This document shows positions 56,633 through 64,000 of a stretch of 64,000 nucleotides of DNA, piece after piece. The notes beneath the pieces were generated by a model. That model did not search any database. It was not told the origin of the DNA and saw only the letters and a program-made list of their open reading frames with translations. Numbering within the stretch: position 1 is the first letter of the stretch; the number at the start of each line of letters is the position of its first letter. A program made the translations under genes and the position numbers. Source of the stretch: Beijerinckia indica subsp. indica ATCC 9039 (lineage in GTDB: Bacteria; Pseudomonadota; Alphaproteobacteria; Rhizobiales; Beijerinckiaceae); contig NC_010581.1 of NCBI RefSeq assembly GCF_000019845.1, forward strand, positions 3,727,501 through 3,791,500, in the 5' to 3' direction.

Positions 56633-56767
56633 GTGAAGCGTACCTATCAACCGAGCAAGATCGTGCGCAAGCGCCGTCACGGATTCCGCGCCCGCATGGC
56701 CACGGTCGGCGGTCGCAAGGTCCTGGCGGCTCGGCGCGCGCGTGGCCGCAAGCGCTTGTCGGCTTGA
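56633..56767 (+). CDS. rpmH: 50S ribosomal protein L34
   Basis: The 44-residue protein ([20 protein letters not shown], ...[19 protein letters not shown]) starts at GTG with GGGAG nine bases upstream. It belongs to the large ribosomal subunit. It is followed by rnpA as in most bacteria. The whole gene lies inside a longer open frame that continues into rnpA in another register. Confidence 0.96.
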   Translation: MKRTYQPSKIVRKRRHGFRARMATVGGRKVLAARRARGRKRLSA

Positions 56768-56826
56768 GGAATTCTGGCTCCACGCCTCAATCCCATGACG
56801 ACCTCCGCGTCGATCCTCAGCCACGC

Positions 56827-57510
56827 GTGAACTCTGACGTCGTGGTGGATGATTCGCGTCTTTCCCCAAGGTTGACCGCACCCCCGTCGCCTGCTCCTCG
56901 TCCCCCTGTGGCGAGGATCCGCAAGCGGCGGGATTTTCTGCGCGCCGCCAAAGGCAAAAGGGTGCATTGCGAGGCCTTCTCCCTGCAATCCATCCCGCGT
57001 GAGCCGATGGATCTGCCCTCAAAAGGTCAAGACGGGCAAGATCTGGAGAAAGAGAATCCGACCTCGAAAGCCTCCGCCAATGCGGCGGCTTTGGCCTCTT
57101 CCAGTGGCCCATCCGGCCTTCCCGCTCGGTTCGGCTTCACGGTGACCCGAAAAACGGGCCATGCGGTTCAGCGCAACCGGATTCGCCGCCGCCTGAAGGA
57201 AGCGTTACGTCATCTCGCCGATACGCTGGCTGACCCATCCGCCGATCTACCGGCCAAGCCGGGCCATGATTATGTGATCATTGCCCGGCCTGCGGCCTTG
57301 GCCATGCCGTTCTGCGATTTACAAGCCACGCTTCGGCAGGCCCTGATCAAGGTCGACAAAGCCAAGATCCACAAATCCGAGACCCGGAAAAACAAATCTT
57401 CCGCGCCGAATGCCCCTGAAACCACGCGGTCCCAGGGCGGCGAAAAAGCCACGGCGCGCCCTAAACAACCAGCCAATGGCAAAACCCCAAGGGGCCGATC
57501 CAACCCATGA
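56827..57510 (+). CDS. rnpA: Ribonuclease P protein component with insertion and extension
   Basis: The conserved core is present: [36 protein letters not shown] with [10 protein letters not shown] (the RNR motif), and [13 protein letters not shown]. The protein pairs with RNase P RNA to mature tRNA 5' ends. It is unusual in three ways. About 45 residues rich in Ser, Ala and charge are inserted between FSLQ and RFGFTV. The C-terminus carries about 50 extra Lys/Pro/Ala-rich residues. And the start is unclear: GTG at 56827 or 56908 are options, while the frame stays open back to ATG 56533, enclosing rpmH. Its stop overlaps yidC by four bases. Confidence 0.85.
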   Translation: MNSDVVVDDSRLSPRLTAPPSPAPRPPVARIRKRRDFLRAAKGKRVHCEAFSLQSIPREPMDLPSKGQDGQDLEKENPTSKASANAAALASSSGPSGLPARFGFTVTRKTGHAVQRNRIRRRLKEALRHLADTLADPSADLPAKPGHDYVIIARPAALAMPFCDLQATLRQALIKVDKAKIHKSETRKNKSSAPNAPETTRSQGGEKATARPKQPANGKTPRGRSNP

Positions 57511-59321
57511 AGCAGGACAGTCGAAATCTTTATCTGGCAATCGGCCTGTCGCTCCTCGTCCTCATCGGCTGGAACTATTTCTTTGCCGGGCCGCAGGTGG
57601 AAAAAGCGCGTCAGGCTCAGATTGTGCGGGAACAGCAGGCGCAAACACAAACCACGAGTGACACGACAGCACGCTCTGACTTGAACGTCCCTGGCCAGCG
57701 CAGCCTTCCCGGTGAGAGCCCGCAAACGCAATTGAGCCGGCCGGAAGCCCTTGCGGCCTCCCCGCGCGTGAAACTCGACACGCCCAATCTGTTCGGCTCG
57801 ATCAATCTACGAGGCGCTCGGATCGACGATGTCTCGCTGAAGGCCTATCGCGAGACCGTGGCCAAGGACAGCCCCAATATCGTTCTGCTCTCTCCGAGCG
57901 GCACGCCCGCACCCTATTATGCCGACGCCGGTTTCGTCGCGCCGGCCGAGGCCGGTCTCCTGCTGCCGAAATCCGACACGCTCTGGAGCGCCGATCGCGA
58001 GGTCCTGACGCCGGAGGCGCCGGTCACCTTGACCTATGACAATGGGCAAGGCCTCATCTTCCATCGCACCATTTCGGTCGATGACCGTTTCATGTTCACC
58101 TTGACCGACAAGGTTGAAAACAAGACCGACAAACCGGTCACCCTTTATCCCTATTCCCTGGTTTCGCGGCACGGCCGCCCGGTGACGGCTGGCTATGCCG
58201 TCCTGCATGAAGGCATGGTCGGCGTCATCGGCGACAATGGCTTGCAAGAAATCACCTACGATAAGATCCATAAGGAAGAAAACGCCACCAAAAGCTTCAA
58301 GGGCACCGGCGGCTGGCTCGGCTTTACCGATAAATATTGGGCGGCGGTGATCGCGCCCGATCAAGCGACGCCCTTCGAGGGTCGTTTCTCCGAACGCGGC
58401 ACCACCACGCCCCTCTATCAGACCGATGCTTTGGGGCCCGCCTTGACCATCGCGCCGGGCGGCACGGGGGGCGACATGAGCCGGCTCTTCGCCGGCGCCA
58501 AGGAAACCCAGACGCTTGACGATTATCGCAACGAACTCGGCATCAAGAAATTCGATCTCCTGATCGACTGGGGCTATTTCTATTTCATTACCCGGCCGAT
58601 GTTCTGGATTCTCCACACGATCTATCAGGTCGTCGGCAATTTCGGCGTCGCCATTCTCTGCATCACCGTCCTCGTCAAGGCTGTGTTCTTTCCGCTCGCC
58701 AATCGCAGCTATCTGTCGATGGCCAAGATGAAAGCCATCCAGCCGCAAATGCTGGCGCTGCGCGAGCGTTATGCCGACGATAAGGTGAAGCAGCAGCAGG
58801 AATTGATGGAGCTCTATAAGCGCGAAAAGATCAATCCGGTCGCCGGCTGCCTGCCCATGCTGATCCAGATCCCGGTTTTCTTCGCGCTCTACAAAGTGCT
58901 CTTCGTCACGATCGAAATGCGGCAAGCGCCCTTCTTCGGCTGGATCCGCGACCTCTCAGCGCCCGACCCGACCAATATTTTCAATCTGTTCGGCCTGCTG
59001 CCCTTCGATCCGACGCATCTGCCGATGATCGGCCATTTCCTGGCGATCGGCATTTGGCCACTCATCATGGGCGTGTCCATGTTCTTCCAGATGAAGATGA
59101 ACCCCGAACCCGCCGATCCCGTCCAGAAACAGATGTTCTCCTGGATGCCGGTGATCTTCACCTTCATGCTCGGGACCTTCCCCTCCGGTCTCGTCATCTA
59201 TTGGACCTGGAACAACACGCTTTCCGTCCTGCAGCAGAGCCTCATCATGAAGCGCGCTGGCGTCAAGGTCGAGCTCTGGGACAATCTGATGAGCACGTTC
59301 CGCAAAAAGGCTGTGACCTGA
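57507..59321 (+). CDS. yidC: Membrane protein insertase YidC
   Basis: The 604-residue protein has an N-terminal anchor ([20 protein letters not shown]), a large periplasmic domain, and the conserved core with [40 protein letters not shown] and [20 protein letters not shown]. It inserts proteins into the inner membrane with or without SecYEG. It overlaps rnpA by four bases and is followed two bases later by engB, a conserved order. Confidence 0.95.
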   Translation: MKQDSRNLYLAIGLSLLVLIGWNYFFAGPQVEKARQAQIVREQQAQTQTTSDTTARSDLNVPGQRSLPGESPQTQLSRPEALAASPRVKLDTPNLFGSINLRGARIDDVSLKAYRETVAKDSPNIVLLSPSGTPAPYYADAGFVAPAEAGLLLPKSDTLWSADREVLTPEAPVTLTYDNGQGLIFHRTISVDDRFMFTLTDKVENKTDKPVTLYPYSLVSRHGRPVTAGYAVLHEGMVGVIGDNGLQEITYDKIHKEENATKSFKGTGGWLGFTDKYWAAVIAPDQATPFEGRFSERGTTTPLYQTDALGPALTIAPGGTGGDMSRLFAGAKETQTLDDYRNELGIKKFDLLIDWGYFYFITRPMFWILHTIYQVVGNFGVAILCITVLVKAVFFPLANRSYLSMAKMKAIQPQMLALRERYADDKVKQQQELMELYKREKINPVAGCLPMLIQIPVFFALYKVLFVTIEMRQAPFFGWIRDLSAPDPTNIFNLFGLLPFDPTHLPMIGHFLAIGIWPLIMGVSMFFQMKMNPEPADPVQKQMFSWMPVIFTFMLGTFPSGLVIYWTWNNTLSVLQQSLIMKRAGVKVELWDNLMSTFRKKAVT

Positions 59322-59323
59322 TC

Positions 59324-60058
59324 ATGGCCGCTGCGCCGAACGTCGTGCCGGAAACACAAGGGCCAGAGGTCGGGCTCGATCCAATCTCCGATGCGGAAGA
59401 GATCGAGGCCGGCCGCAAGCTTTTTGCGCAGGAATGCACGTTTTTTTGGGGCGCTGCGGCGCGCAGCCAATTGCCGCCCGAAGGCGCTCCGGAAATCGCT
59501 TTCGCCGGCCGCTCCAACGTCGGCAAAAGCTCGCTTCTCAACGCGCTCACGGGCCGCAAAACACTGGCGCGCACATCACACACGCCGGGCCGCACGCAAG
59601 AGCTCAATTTTTTTGCTCTCGGTCCAACCATCGAGAGCGCGCGGATGCGACTCGTCGATATGCCCGGTTATGGCTATGCCGCCGCCTCCAAGGAGAAGAT
59701 TGCCGCCTGGACCTCGCTTTGCCGCGATTTTCTGCGTGGACGCGTGCCTCTGCTGCGGGTCTATGTCCTGATCGACGGAAGGCACGGTTTGAAACCGATT
59801 GACAGCGAGACGCTCGACCTCTTGGATCAATCCGCCATTTCCTACCAGATCGTTCTGACGAAACGCGACGAAGTCAAGAAATCCGAACAGGCCGCCCGCA
59901 TCGCGTCCGTCAAAGCCGCGCTCGCCAAACGACCCGCCGCCTATCCGGACGTGATCTTTACCTCCTCGCAAAGCGGCGAAGGCATTGCCGATCTGCGCGC
60001 GGCCATAGCGCGTCTTCTGGCCCAACAAACGTCTGGAAACGCAATAAACCTGTCATGA
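59324..60058 (+). CDS. engB: Ribosome biogenesis GTPase EngB (YihA/YsxC)
   Basis: The ATG at 59324 follows the yidC stop by two bases; the frame is open further upstream inside yidC. The 244-residue protein has G1 in FAGRSNVGKSSLLNALTGRK, G3 in LVDMPGYGYA, G4 in VLTKRDEVKK and a G5-like FTSSQSGEG. It helps assemble the 50S subunit. Its N-terminus is about 60 residues longer than in E. coli. Confidence 0.93.
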   Translation: MAAAPNVVPETQGPEVGLDPISDAEEIEAGRKLFAQECTFFWGAAARSQLPPEGAPEIAFAGRSNVGKSSLLNALTGRKTLARTSHTPGRTQELNFFALGPTIESARMRLVDMPGYGYAAASKEKIAAWTSLCRDFLRGRVPLLRVYVLIDGRHGLKPIDSETLDLLDQSAISYQIVLTKRDEVKKSEQAARIASVKAALAKRPAAYPDVIFTSSQSGEGIADLRAAIARLLAQQTSGNAINLS

Positions 60059-60167
60059 TCCCTTCTTTTAATTGCACGCGGCACCAGACCGCCGCATCGA
60101 GATAATCTTTATCGAGCAATTTCGTGAGTTTCACCTGAACTCATAGCGCTCTAGGGCACAACACCTG

Positions 60168-61085
60168 ATGACATCGGCGAACGAACAAGACGAATCGCGC
60201 AATCCCGATCTCGATGAAGAACGGGAAGAAATGAAGGCGCAGGAGCAGGCGGAAATCCTGATGCAGGCTCTGCCGCATATGCTGCGCTATGACGATGCAA
60301 TCGTCGTCGTGAAATATGGCGGCCATGCCATGGATGACGAGGAAAGCGCGCGAAACTTCGCCAAGGACATGGTGTTGCTGGAACAATCCGGCGTCAATCC
60401 GGTGGTCGTCCATGGCGGCGGCCCGCAGATCGGCGCCATGCTGGCCAAGCTCGGGATCAAATCGGTCTTTTCACAAGGCCTGCGCATCACCGATCGCGCG
60501 ACGATCGAAATCGTCGAAATGGTGCTGGCTGGTTCCATCAACAAACAGATCGTCGGTTTCATCAATGCGGAAGGTGGCCGCGCCATCGGCCTTTGCGGCA
60601 AGGATGGCAATATGGTCACCGCCCATAAGCTCGGCCAGCCGGGCGATGCGGTCGATCTCGGCTTCGTCGGCGAACCCGCCAAGGTCGATACCACCGTTCT
60701 CGATCAGGTGCTCGGACGCGAATTGATTCCCGTGCTCGCCCCGGTCGCGCAAGGGGTCGATGGAGAAACCTATAATATCAATGCCGATACATTCGCCGGT
60801 GCCATTGCCGGTGCGCTCCAGGCCAAACGCCTGCTCTTTCTCACCGATGTACCGGGGGTGCTCGACCGACAGAAAAGGCTGATCAAGCAATTGAGGGTCG
60901 AGGAGATTCGGACGCTCATCGCCGACGGGACCATCACCGGCGGTATGATTCCCAAGGTCGAGACCTGCATTTATGCCCTGGAACAAGGGGTCGAGGGCGT
61001 CGTTATTCTTGATGGCAAAACCCCGCATGCCGTCCTGGTCGAACTTTTGACCGATCACGGCGCGGGAACTTTGATCACACGGTGA
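60168..61085 (+). CDS. argB: Acetylglutamate kinase
   Basis: The 305-residue protein has [52 protein letters not shown], and [20 protein letters not shown] with [10 protein letters not shown]. It phosphorylates N-acetylglutamate in arginine synthesis. An N-terminal helix ([14 protein letters not shown]) is typical of arginine-sensitive hexameric forms. Its stop overlaps the start of the HAD gene by four bases (GTGA). Confidence 0.95.
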   Translation: MTSANEQDESRNPDLDEEREEMKAQEQAEILMQALPHMLRYDDAIVVVKYGGHAMDDEESARNFAKDMVLLEQSGVNPVVVHGGGPQIGAMLAKLGIKSVFSQGLRITDRATIEIVEMVLAGSINKQIVGFINAEGGRAIGLCGKDGNMVTAHKLGQPGDAVDLGFVGEPAKVDTTVLDQVLGRELIPVLAPVAQGVDGETYNINADTFAGAIAGALQAKRLLFLTDVPGVLDRQKRLIKQLRVEEIRTLIADGTITGGMIPKVETCIYALEQGVEGVVILDGKTPHAVLVELLTDHGAGTLITR

Positions 61086-61888
61086 CGCAAACGACGAAAA
61101 ATTCTCCTCCCTCTCCGCTGGGTTCCCTTGCGCGAAAAACTCCGCCGTTTGCGGCGGAGAATCAGGCTTCCTTGCCGTCGCACCAGAATCGGGTCCTGGC
61201 CCATGTGGAGACTTTCGTCTTCGATCTCGATAATACGCTCTACCCGTCCCATTGCGATCTCTGGCCCAAGATCGATGCACGCATCACCCTTTATATGATG
61301 CATCACCTGGGGCTCGACGGCCTGTCCTCCCGCGCCTTGCAGAAACATTATTATCACCATTACGGCACGACCTTGCGCGGACTGATGCAGGAAGATGCAG
61401 TCGGTGCAGAAGACTTTCTAGCTTTCGTCCATGACATAGACCGCAGCTCGCTGCCGCCCAATCCGACACTCGCCGACGCCATTACCCGTTTGCCGGGCCG
61501 CAAGCTGATTCTGACCAATGGCTCGCGCGATCATGCGCTCAATACGGCCAAGGCCCTCGGACTCGAGGCCTTGTTCGAGGATGTTTTCGATATTGCCGAC
61601 GCCGACTTCGTCCCCAAGCCGCATCCCACGGCCTATGAACGGTTCTTCGACAAGCATGCCGTCGATCCAGCGCGTGCCGTCATGTTTGAGGATCTGACGA
61701 AAAACCTGCTCATTCCGCATCAGCGCGGCATGAAGACCGTGCTCGTCGTGCCGAAGCCCGGCCAATTGGACCATCGCGACAAGATCGAGATCGCCGGTCG
61801 CGAGATCCCGCCGCATATCGACTATGTCACCGATGACCTCGAAAGCTTTCTGCTCGGGCTTCTTGAGGACGCCACGAACAAGCCGTGA
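61082..61888 (+). CDS. HAD-family pyrimidine 5'-nucleotidase-like protein
   Basis: The start is a GTG overlapping the argB stop. The 268-residue protein has the HAD motif I in [20 protein letters not shown], motif II in [20 protein letters not shown], and motif III/IV in [16 protein letters not shown] and [14 protein letters not shown]. It belongs to the SDT1/YjjG-like group that dephosphorylates pyrimidine nucleotides. The first ~40 residues are an extra, low-complexity extension. It sits between argB and dapD. Confidence 0.85.
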   Translation: MTQTTKNSPPSPLGSLARKTPPFAAENQASLPSHQNRVLAHVETFVFDLDNTLYPSHCDLWPKIDARITLYMMHHLGLDGLSSRALQKHYYHHYGTTLRGLMQEDAVGAEDFLAFVHDIDRSSLPPNPTLADAITRLPGRKLILTNGSRDHALNTAKALGLEALFEDVFDIADADFVPKPHPTAYERFFDKHAVDPARAVMFEDLTKNLLIPHQRGMKTVLVVPKPGQLDHRDKIEIAGREIPPHIDYVTDDLESFLLGLLEDATNKP

Positions 61889-61958
61889 GGGCTTGACTTA
61901 CGGCCATCCCGCGCCGAAACCTCTGCCGCAAAAGTTCAAGCGGAATGAAAGAAAACCC

Positions 61959-62816
61959 ATGGCGAATGACAAGCTCGAAAGCCTGATCGAGGCTGCCTTC
62001 GAGGACCGTGCACAGATCAACGCTTCGACGCAGGGCGATGTGCGCGACGGTGTCGAACGCGCGCTTTTGGAACTCGATTCGGGCAAGCTACGCGTTGCCG
62101 AGAAACAGGCAGGCGCCACGGGGCCAGACGCTTGGAAAGTCAATCAATGGCTGAAAAAGGCGGTGCTTCTCTCCTTCCGCCTCAACGATATGAGCACGAT
62201 CGAGGGTGGCCCCGGGGGCTCATCCTGGTGGGACAAGGTGCCTTCGAAATTCGCCGGCTGGACGGCGGCTGAACATGCGGCGGCCGGCTTCCGCTCCGTG
62301 CCGAATTGCGTGGTGCGCCGCTCCGCCTATATCGCACCAGGCGTCGTGCTGATGCCCTCCTTCGTCAATCTCGGCGCCTATGTCGATACGGGCTCGATGG
62401 TCGATACCTGGGCGACGGTTGGCTCTTGCGCGCAGATTGGCAAGAACGTGCATCTCTCGGGGGGCGTCGGCATTGGCGGCGTGCTCGAACCCTTGCAAGC
62501 CAATCCGACGATCATCGAGGATGATTGTTTCATCGGCGCGAGATCCGAAATCGTCGAGGGCGTGATCATCGGCCAGGGCTCGGTCGTCTCGATGGGGGTG
62601 TTCATTTCCTCCTCGACCAAGATCATCGATCGCGCGACGGGCAAGATTCACATCGGTTATGTCCCACCCTATTCCGTGGTTGTCTCCGGCAATCTGCCCG
62701 GAAAAAATCTGCCCGACGGCACGCCCGGCCCCTCGCTCTATTGCGCCGTCATTGTGAAAACGGTCGATGCACAGACACGGTCCAAGACCGGCATTAACGA
62801 ATTGTTGAGAGACTGA
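61959..62816 (+). CDS. dapD: 2,3,4,5-tetrahydropyridine-2,6-dicarboxylate N-succinyltransferase
   Basis: The start ATG at 61959 gives a 285-residue protein ([20 protein letters not shown]). It has an N-terminal helical domain and a left-handed beta-helix with hexapeptide repeats ([60 protein letters not shown]). It transfers succinyl to tetrahydrodipicolinate in lysine and meso-DAP synthesis. Its stop overlaps the next start (TGATG). Confidence 0.95.
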   Translation: MANDKLESLIEAAFEDRAQINASTQGDVRDGVERALLELDSGKLRVAEKQAGATGPDAWKVNQWLKKAVLLSFRLNDMSTIEGGPGGSSWWDKVPSKFAGWTAAEHAAAGFRSVPNCVVRRSAYIAPGVVLMPSFVNLGAYVDTGSMVDTWATVGSCAQIGKNVHLSGGVGIGGVLEPLQANPTIIEDDCFIGARSEIVEGVIIGQGSVVSMGVFISSSTKIIDRATGKIHIGYVPPYSVVVSGNLPGKNLPDGTPGPSLYCAVIVKTVDAQTRSKTGINELLRD

Positions 62817-63298
62817 TGGACCAGGCCGTGGACAACGGAGGCTTCACCTTTCTGTTTCGCACCGATCAGGGCCGGATCGATTGCGCGACCTGGCGAAAAT
62901 ATTCATTCCTGATGGCCCTCCTGCTCGGCATTCTGACCGTGATCTGGTGGGTCATCTCGCCTTACGCGGAGCATGATCTCAGCGAAACCCCGTTCTTCGA
63001 CTGGGCGATCTTCGGCACCTATGTCTATCTCGTGCTCTATGCCTTCACGGTGCTACTGATCGGCATTTGCCATTATAATCTCAGCGCCAAGCGCTGGCGC
63101 GACCGCGCTTGGCCCGGAGGCCTTGCTGGCCTCCTGCCATTTGCCGCTCTTCTGGCCGGCGCCGCGCATTGGCTGCAACCGCGCGTCGCCGAGGTGATGA
63201 CGCGCGATTATGTCGTCGGCTTCGATCTTTTATTCGTCGGTATACTGGCCTGGAACATTGTGGAGCTTGGTTTTCTGCCGTCCAAAGCCGGAAAATGA
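62816..63298 (+). CDS. DUF805-like inner-membrane protein
   Basis: The 160-residue protein starts on the dapD stop. It has a short soluble start (GRIDCATWRKY) and four hydrophobic segments, with the characteristic NLSAKRWRDRAWPGG between the second and third. This is the usual form of DUF805/YhaH-type proteins, whose role is unknown. Translational coupling to dapD is clear. Confidence 0.72.
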   Translation: MDQAVDNGGFTFLFRTDQGRIDCATWRKYSFLMALLLGILTVIWWVISPYAEHDLSETPFFDWAIFGTYVYLVLYAFTVLLIGICHYNLSAKRWRDRAWPGGLAGLLPFAALLAGAAHWLQPRVAEVMTRDYVVGFDLLFVGILAWNIVELGFLPSKAGK

Positions 63299-63301
63299 CA
63301 T

Positions 63302-64000
63302 TCAGCCCGCCATAATCTTGCGGCGGTAGTGATAGCGGTAAAGCTCTCTGTCGAACCTGAGCGAACGATAAAGAGCGCGGGCGGGAGCATTTTCGGCCTC
63401 GACTTGCAAGCAGCCGCCATGAGCGCCTTGCCGTTTTGCCCAATCCATTAACCGCCTCAGTGCGCGCGCCGCATACCCGCGCCGCCGATAGTTCCGATGA
63501 GTGCCAACGGATTCCACGACGAGAAGCCCCTTGTGGATAATCCCATAGGCGACCGCAACGAGGTCGCCGTCAATGCGACAGGAAACGAAGGCCTTGGGCA
63601 GGAATATGCAGTCCATCCTCTCTTTATAGATCCGCCGCACAAGCGCAGAGGCTCCATTCAAAGCCGCCCATGCCGCATACCATTCATCGCTCGGATCATC
63701 CAAGAGTTCAACGTCTTGAAGATCGACCGACCGGTGATCGGTGAAATCGGTGAGGAGCGTGCATGTCTCACCTTCAGCATTATAGCCTCGTCGCTCCAAT
63801 GGCCCTTCCATTTCCGGGACGATCGAAGGCACCCGAAAAATCGCGGCCTGACCAAGAGAGCGGTAGATTACCTCAGCCGCTTTTATAATGCTTGTGGGGT
63901 CGCGTGGCCCGGACCTCAATGGGTTGACTGAATTCGTTCGACGCGTTTCACCGCCGGATGCGCGCAACAGCCAGCCATCCAGCAAGATCTGTTTCGGAGA
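63302..64000 (-). CDS. GNAT-family acetyltransferase (5' end outside the window)
   Basis: The frame is open to the window edge, where it reads ...SPKQILLDGWLLRASGG; the family usually has about 20-30 residues before this point, so the start lies beyond. The acetyl-CoA motif is VESVGTHRNYRRRGYAARAL, followed by CLQVEAENAPARALYRSLRF. At least 232 residues are visible. The substrate is unknown. It is convergent with the DUF805-like gene, three bases apart. Confidence 0.85.
   Translation of the reverse strand, partial: SPKQILLDGWLLRASGGETRRTNSVNPLRSGPRDPTSIIKAAEVIYRSLGQAAIFRVPSIVPEMEGPLERRGYNAEGETCTLLTDFTDHRSVDLQDVELLDDPSDEWYAAWAALNGASALVRRIYKERMDCIFLPKAFVSCRIDGDLVAVAYGIIHKGLLVVESVGTHRNYRRRGYAARALRRLMDWAKRQGAHGGCLQVEAENAPARALYRSLRFDRELYRYHYRRKIMAG

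Noticed and set aside
57807..58925. 372-codon minus-strand frame opposite yidC
   Set aside because: Antisense shadow in high-GC sequence; no ribosome-binding site or domain.

Overview
The window is bacterial chromosome from an alphaproteobacterium of the Hyphomicrobiales (Rhizobiales) type. The markers are a RegB/RegA redox pair, DUF1127, DUF1178 and DUF2852 proteins, a DnaG without its usual zinc ligands, a long RpoD, a fused UreA-UreB urease subunit and an extensin-like lipoprotein. A complete pqqABCDE operon, an intracellular polyhydroxybutyrate depolymerase and a cyanide-insensitive-type bd oxidase would suit a member of the Beijerinckiaceae or a related methylotroph or diazotroph. That placement is inference. 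No tRNA or rRNA gene and no CRISPR array was recognised.

Layout. 1-9 kb: the end of an enoyl-CoA hydratase gene, two paralogous secreted His/Tyr-rich proteins, a YdhS-like flavoprotein, an ATP-grasp/alpha-E plus transglutaminase pair, mog and an orphan HigA. 9-15 kb: a PBP-activator lipoprotein, a decayed IS630 element, a secreted PepSY-like protein and cydAB. 15-21 kb: small proteins, then an operon of ROK regulator, shikimate-dehydrogenase-like protein, glucokinase and sugar transporter. 21-28 kb: yqeY, panB, dnaG and rpoD, followed by a second IS630 with a poly-A frame junction. 29-37 kb: an operon of DUF4173 protein, response regulator and a histidine kinase fused to DUF2809; then a TonB receptor with a Zur-box-like operator, divergent from a secreted HELLH-motif protein. 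37-45 kb: ureD and ureAB with no ureC, DUF1178, grxC, DUF2852, extensin-like lipoprotein, a GST-fold protein, queG and an epimerase. 45-53 kb: a sulfotransferase-like protein with tandem repeats, a TIM-barrel/PdxA2 pair, pqqABCDE and phaZ. 54-64 kb: regB, regA, rpmH-rnpA-yidC-engB, argB, a HAD phosphatase, dapD, a DUF805-like protein and a truncated GNAT acetyltransferase.

How the genes fit together. Several sets are tight, with 4-base stop/start overlaps: ATP-grasp/transglutaminase, RR/HK, queG/epimerase, TIM-barrel/PdxA, pqqBC and pqqDE, rnpA/yidC and argB/HAD. Respiratory and redox control (RegBA, bd oxidase, PQQ) and carbon storage (PhaZ) recur. Metal-related themes also recur: His-rich exported proteins, a possibly Zur-controlled receptor and urease parts.

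The least explained items are: the His-rich pair with matching leaders; the kinase-DUF2809 fusion; RnpA with an internal insertion and a frame enclosing rpmH; the hairpin cluster before regB; the rpoD leader hairpin; palindromes resembling IS630 ends; and urease genes with no catalytic subunit beside them.
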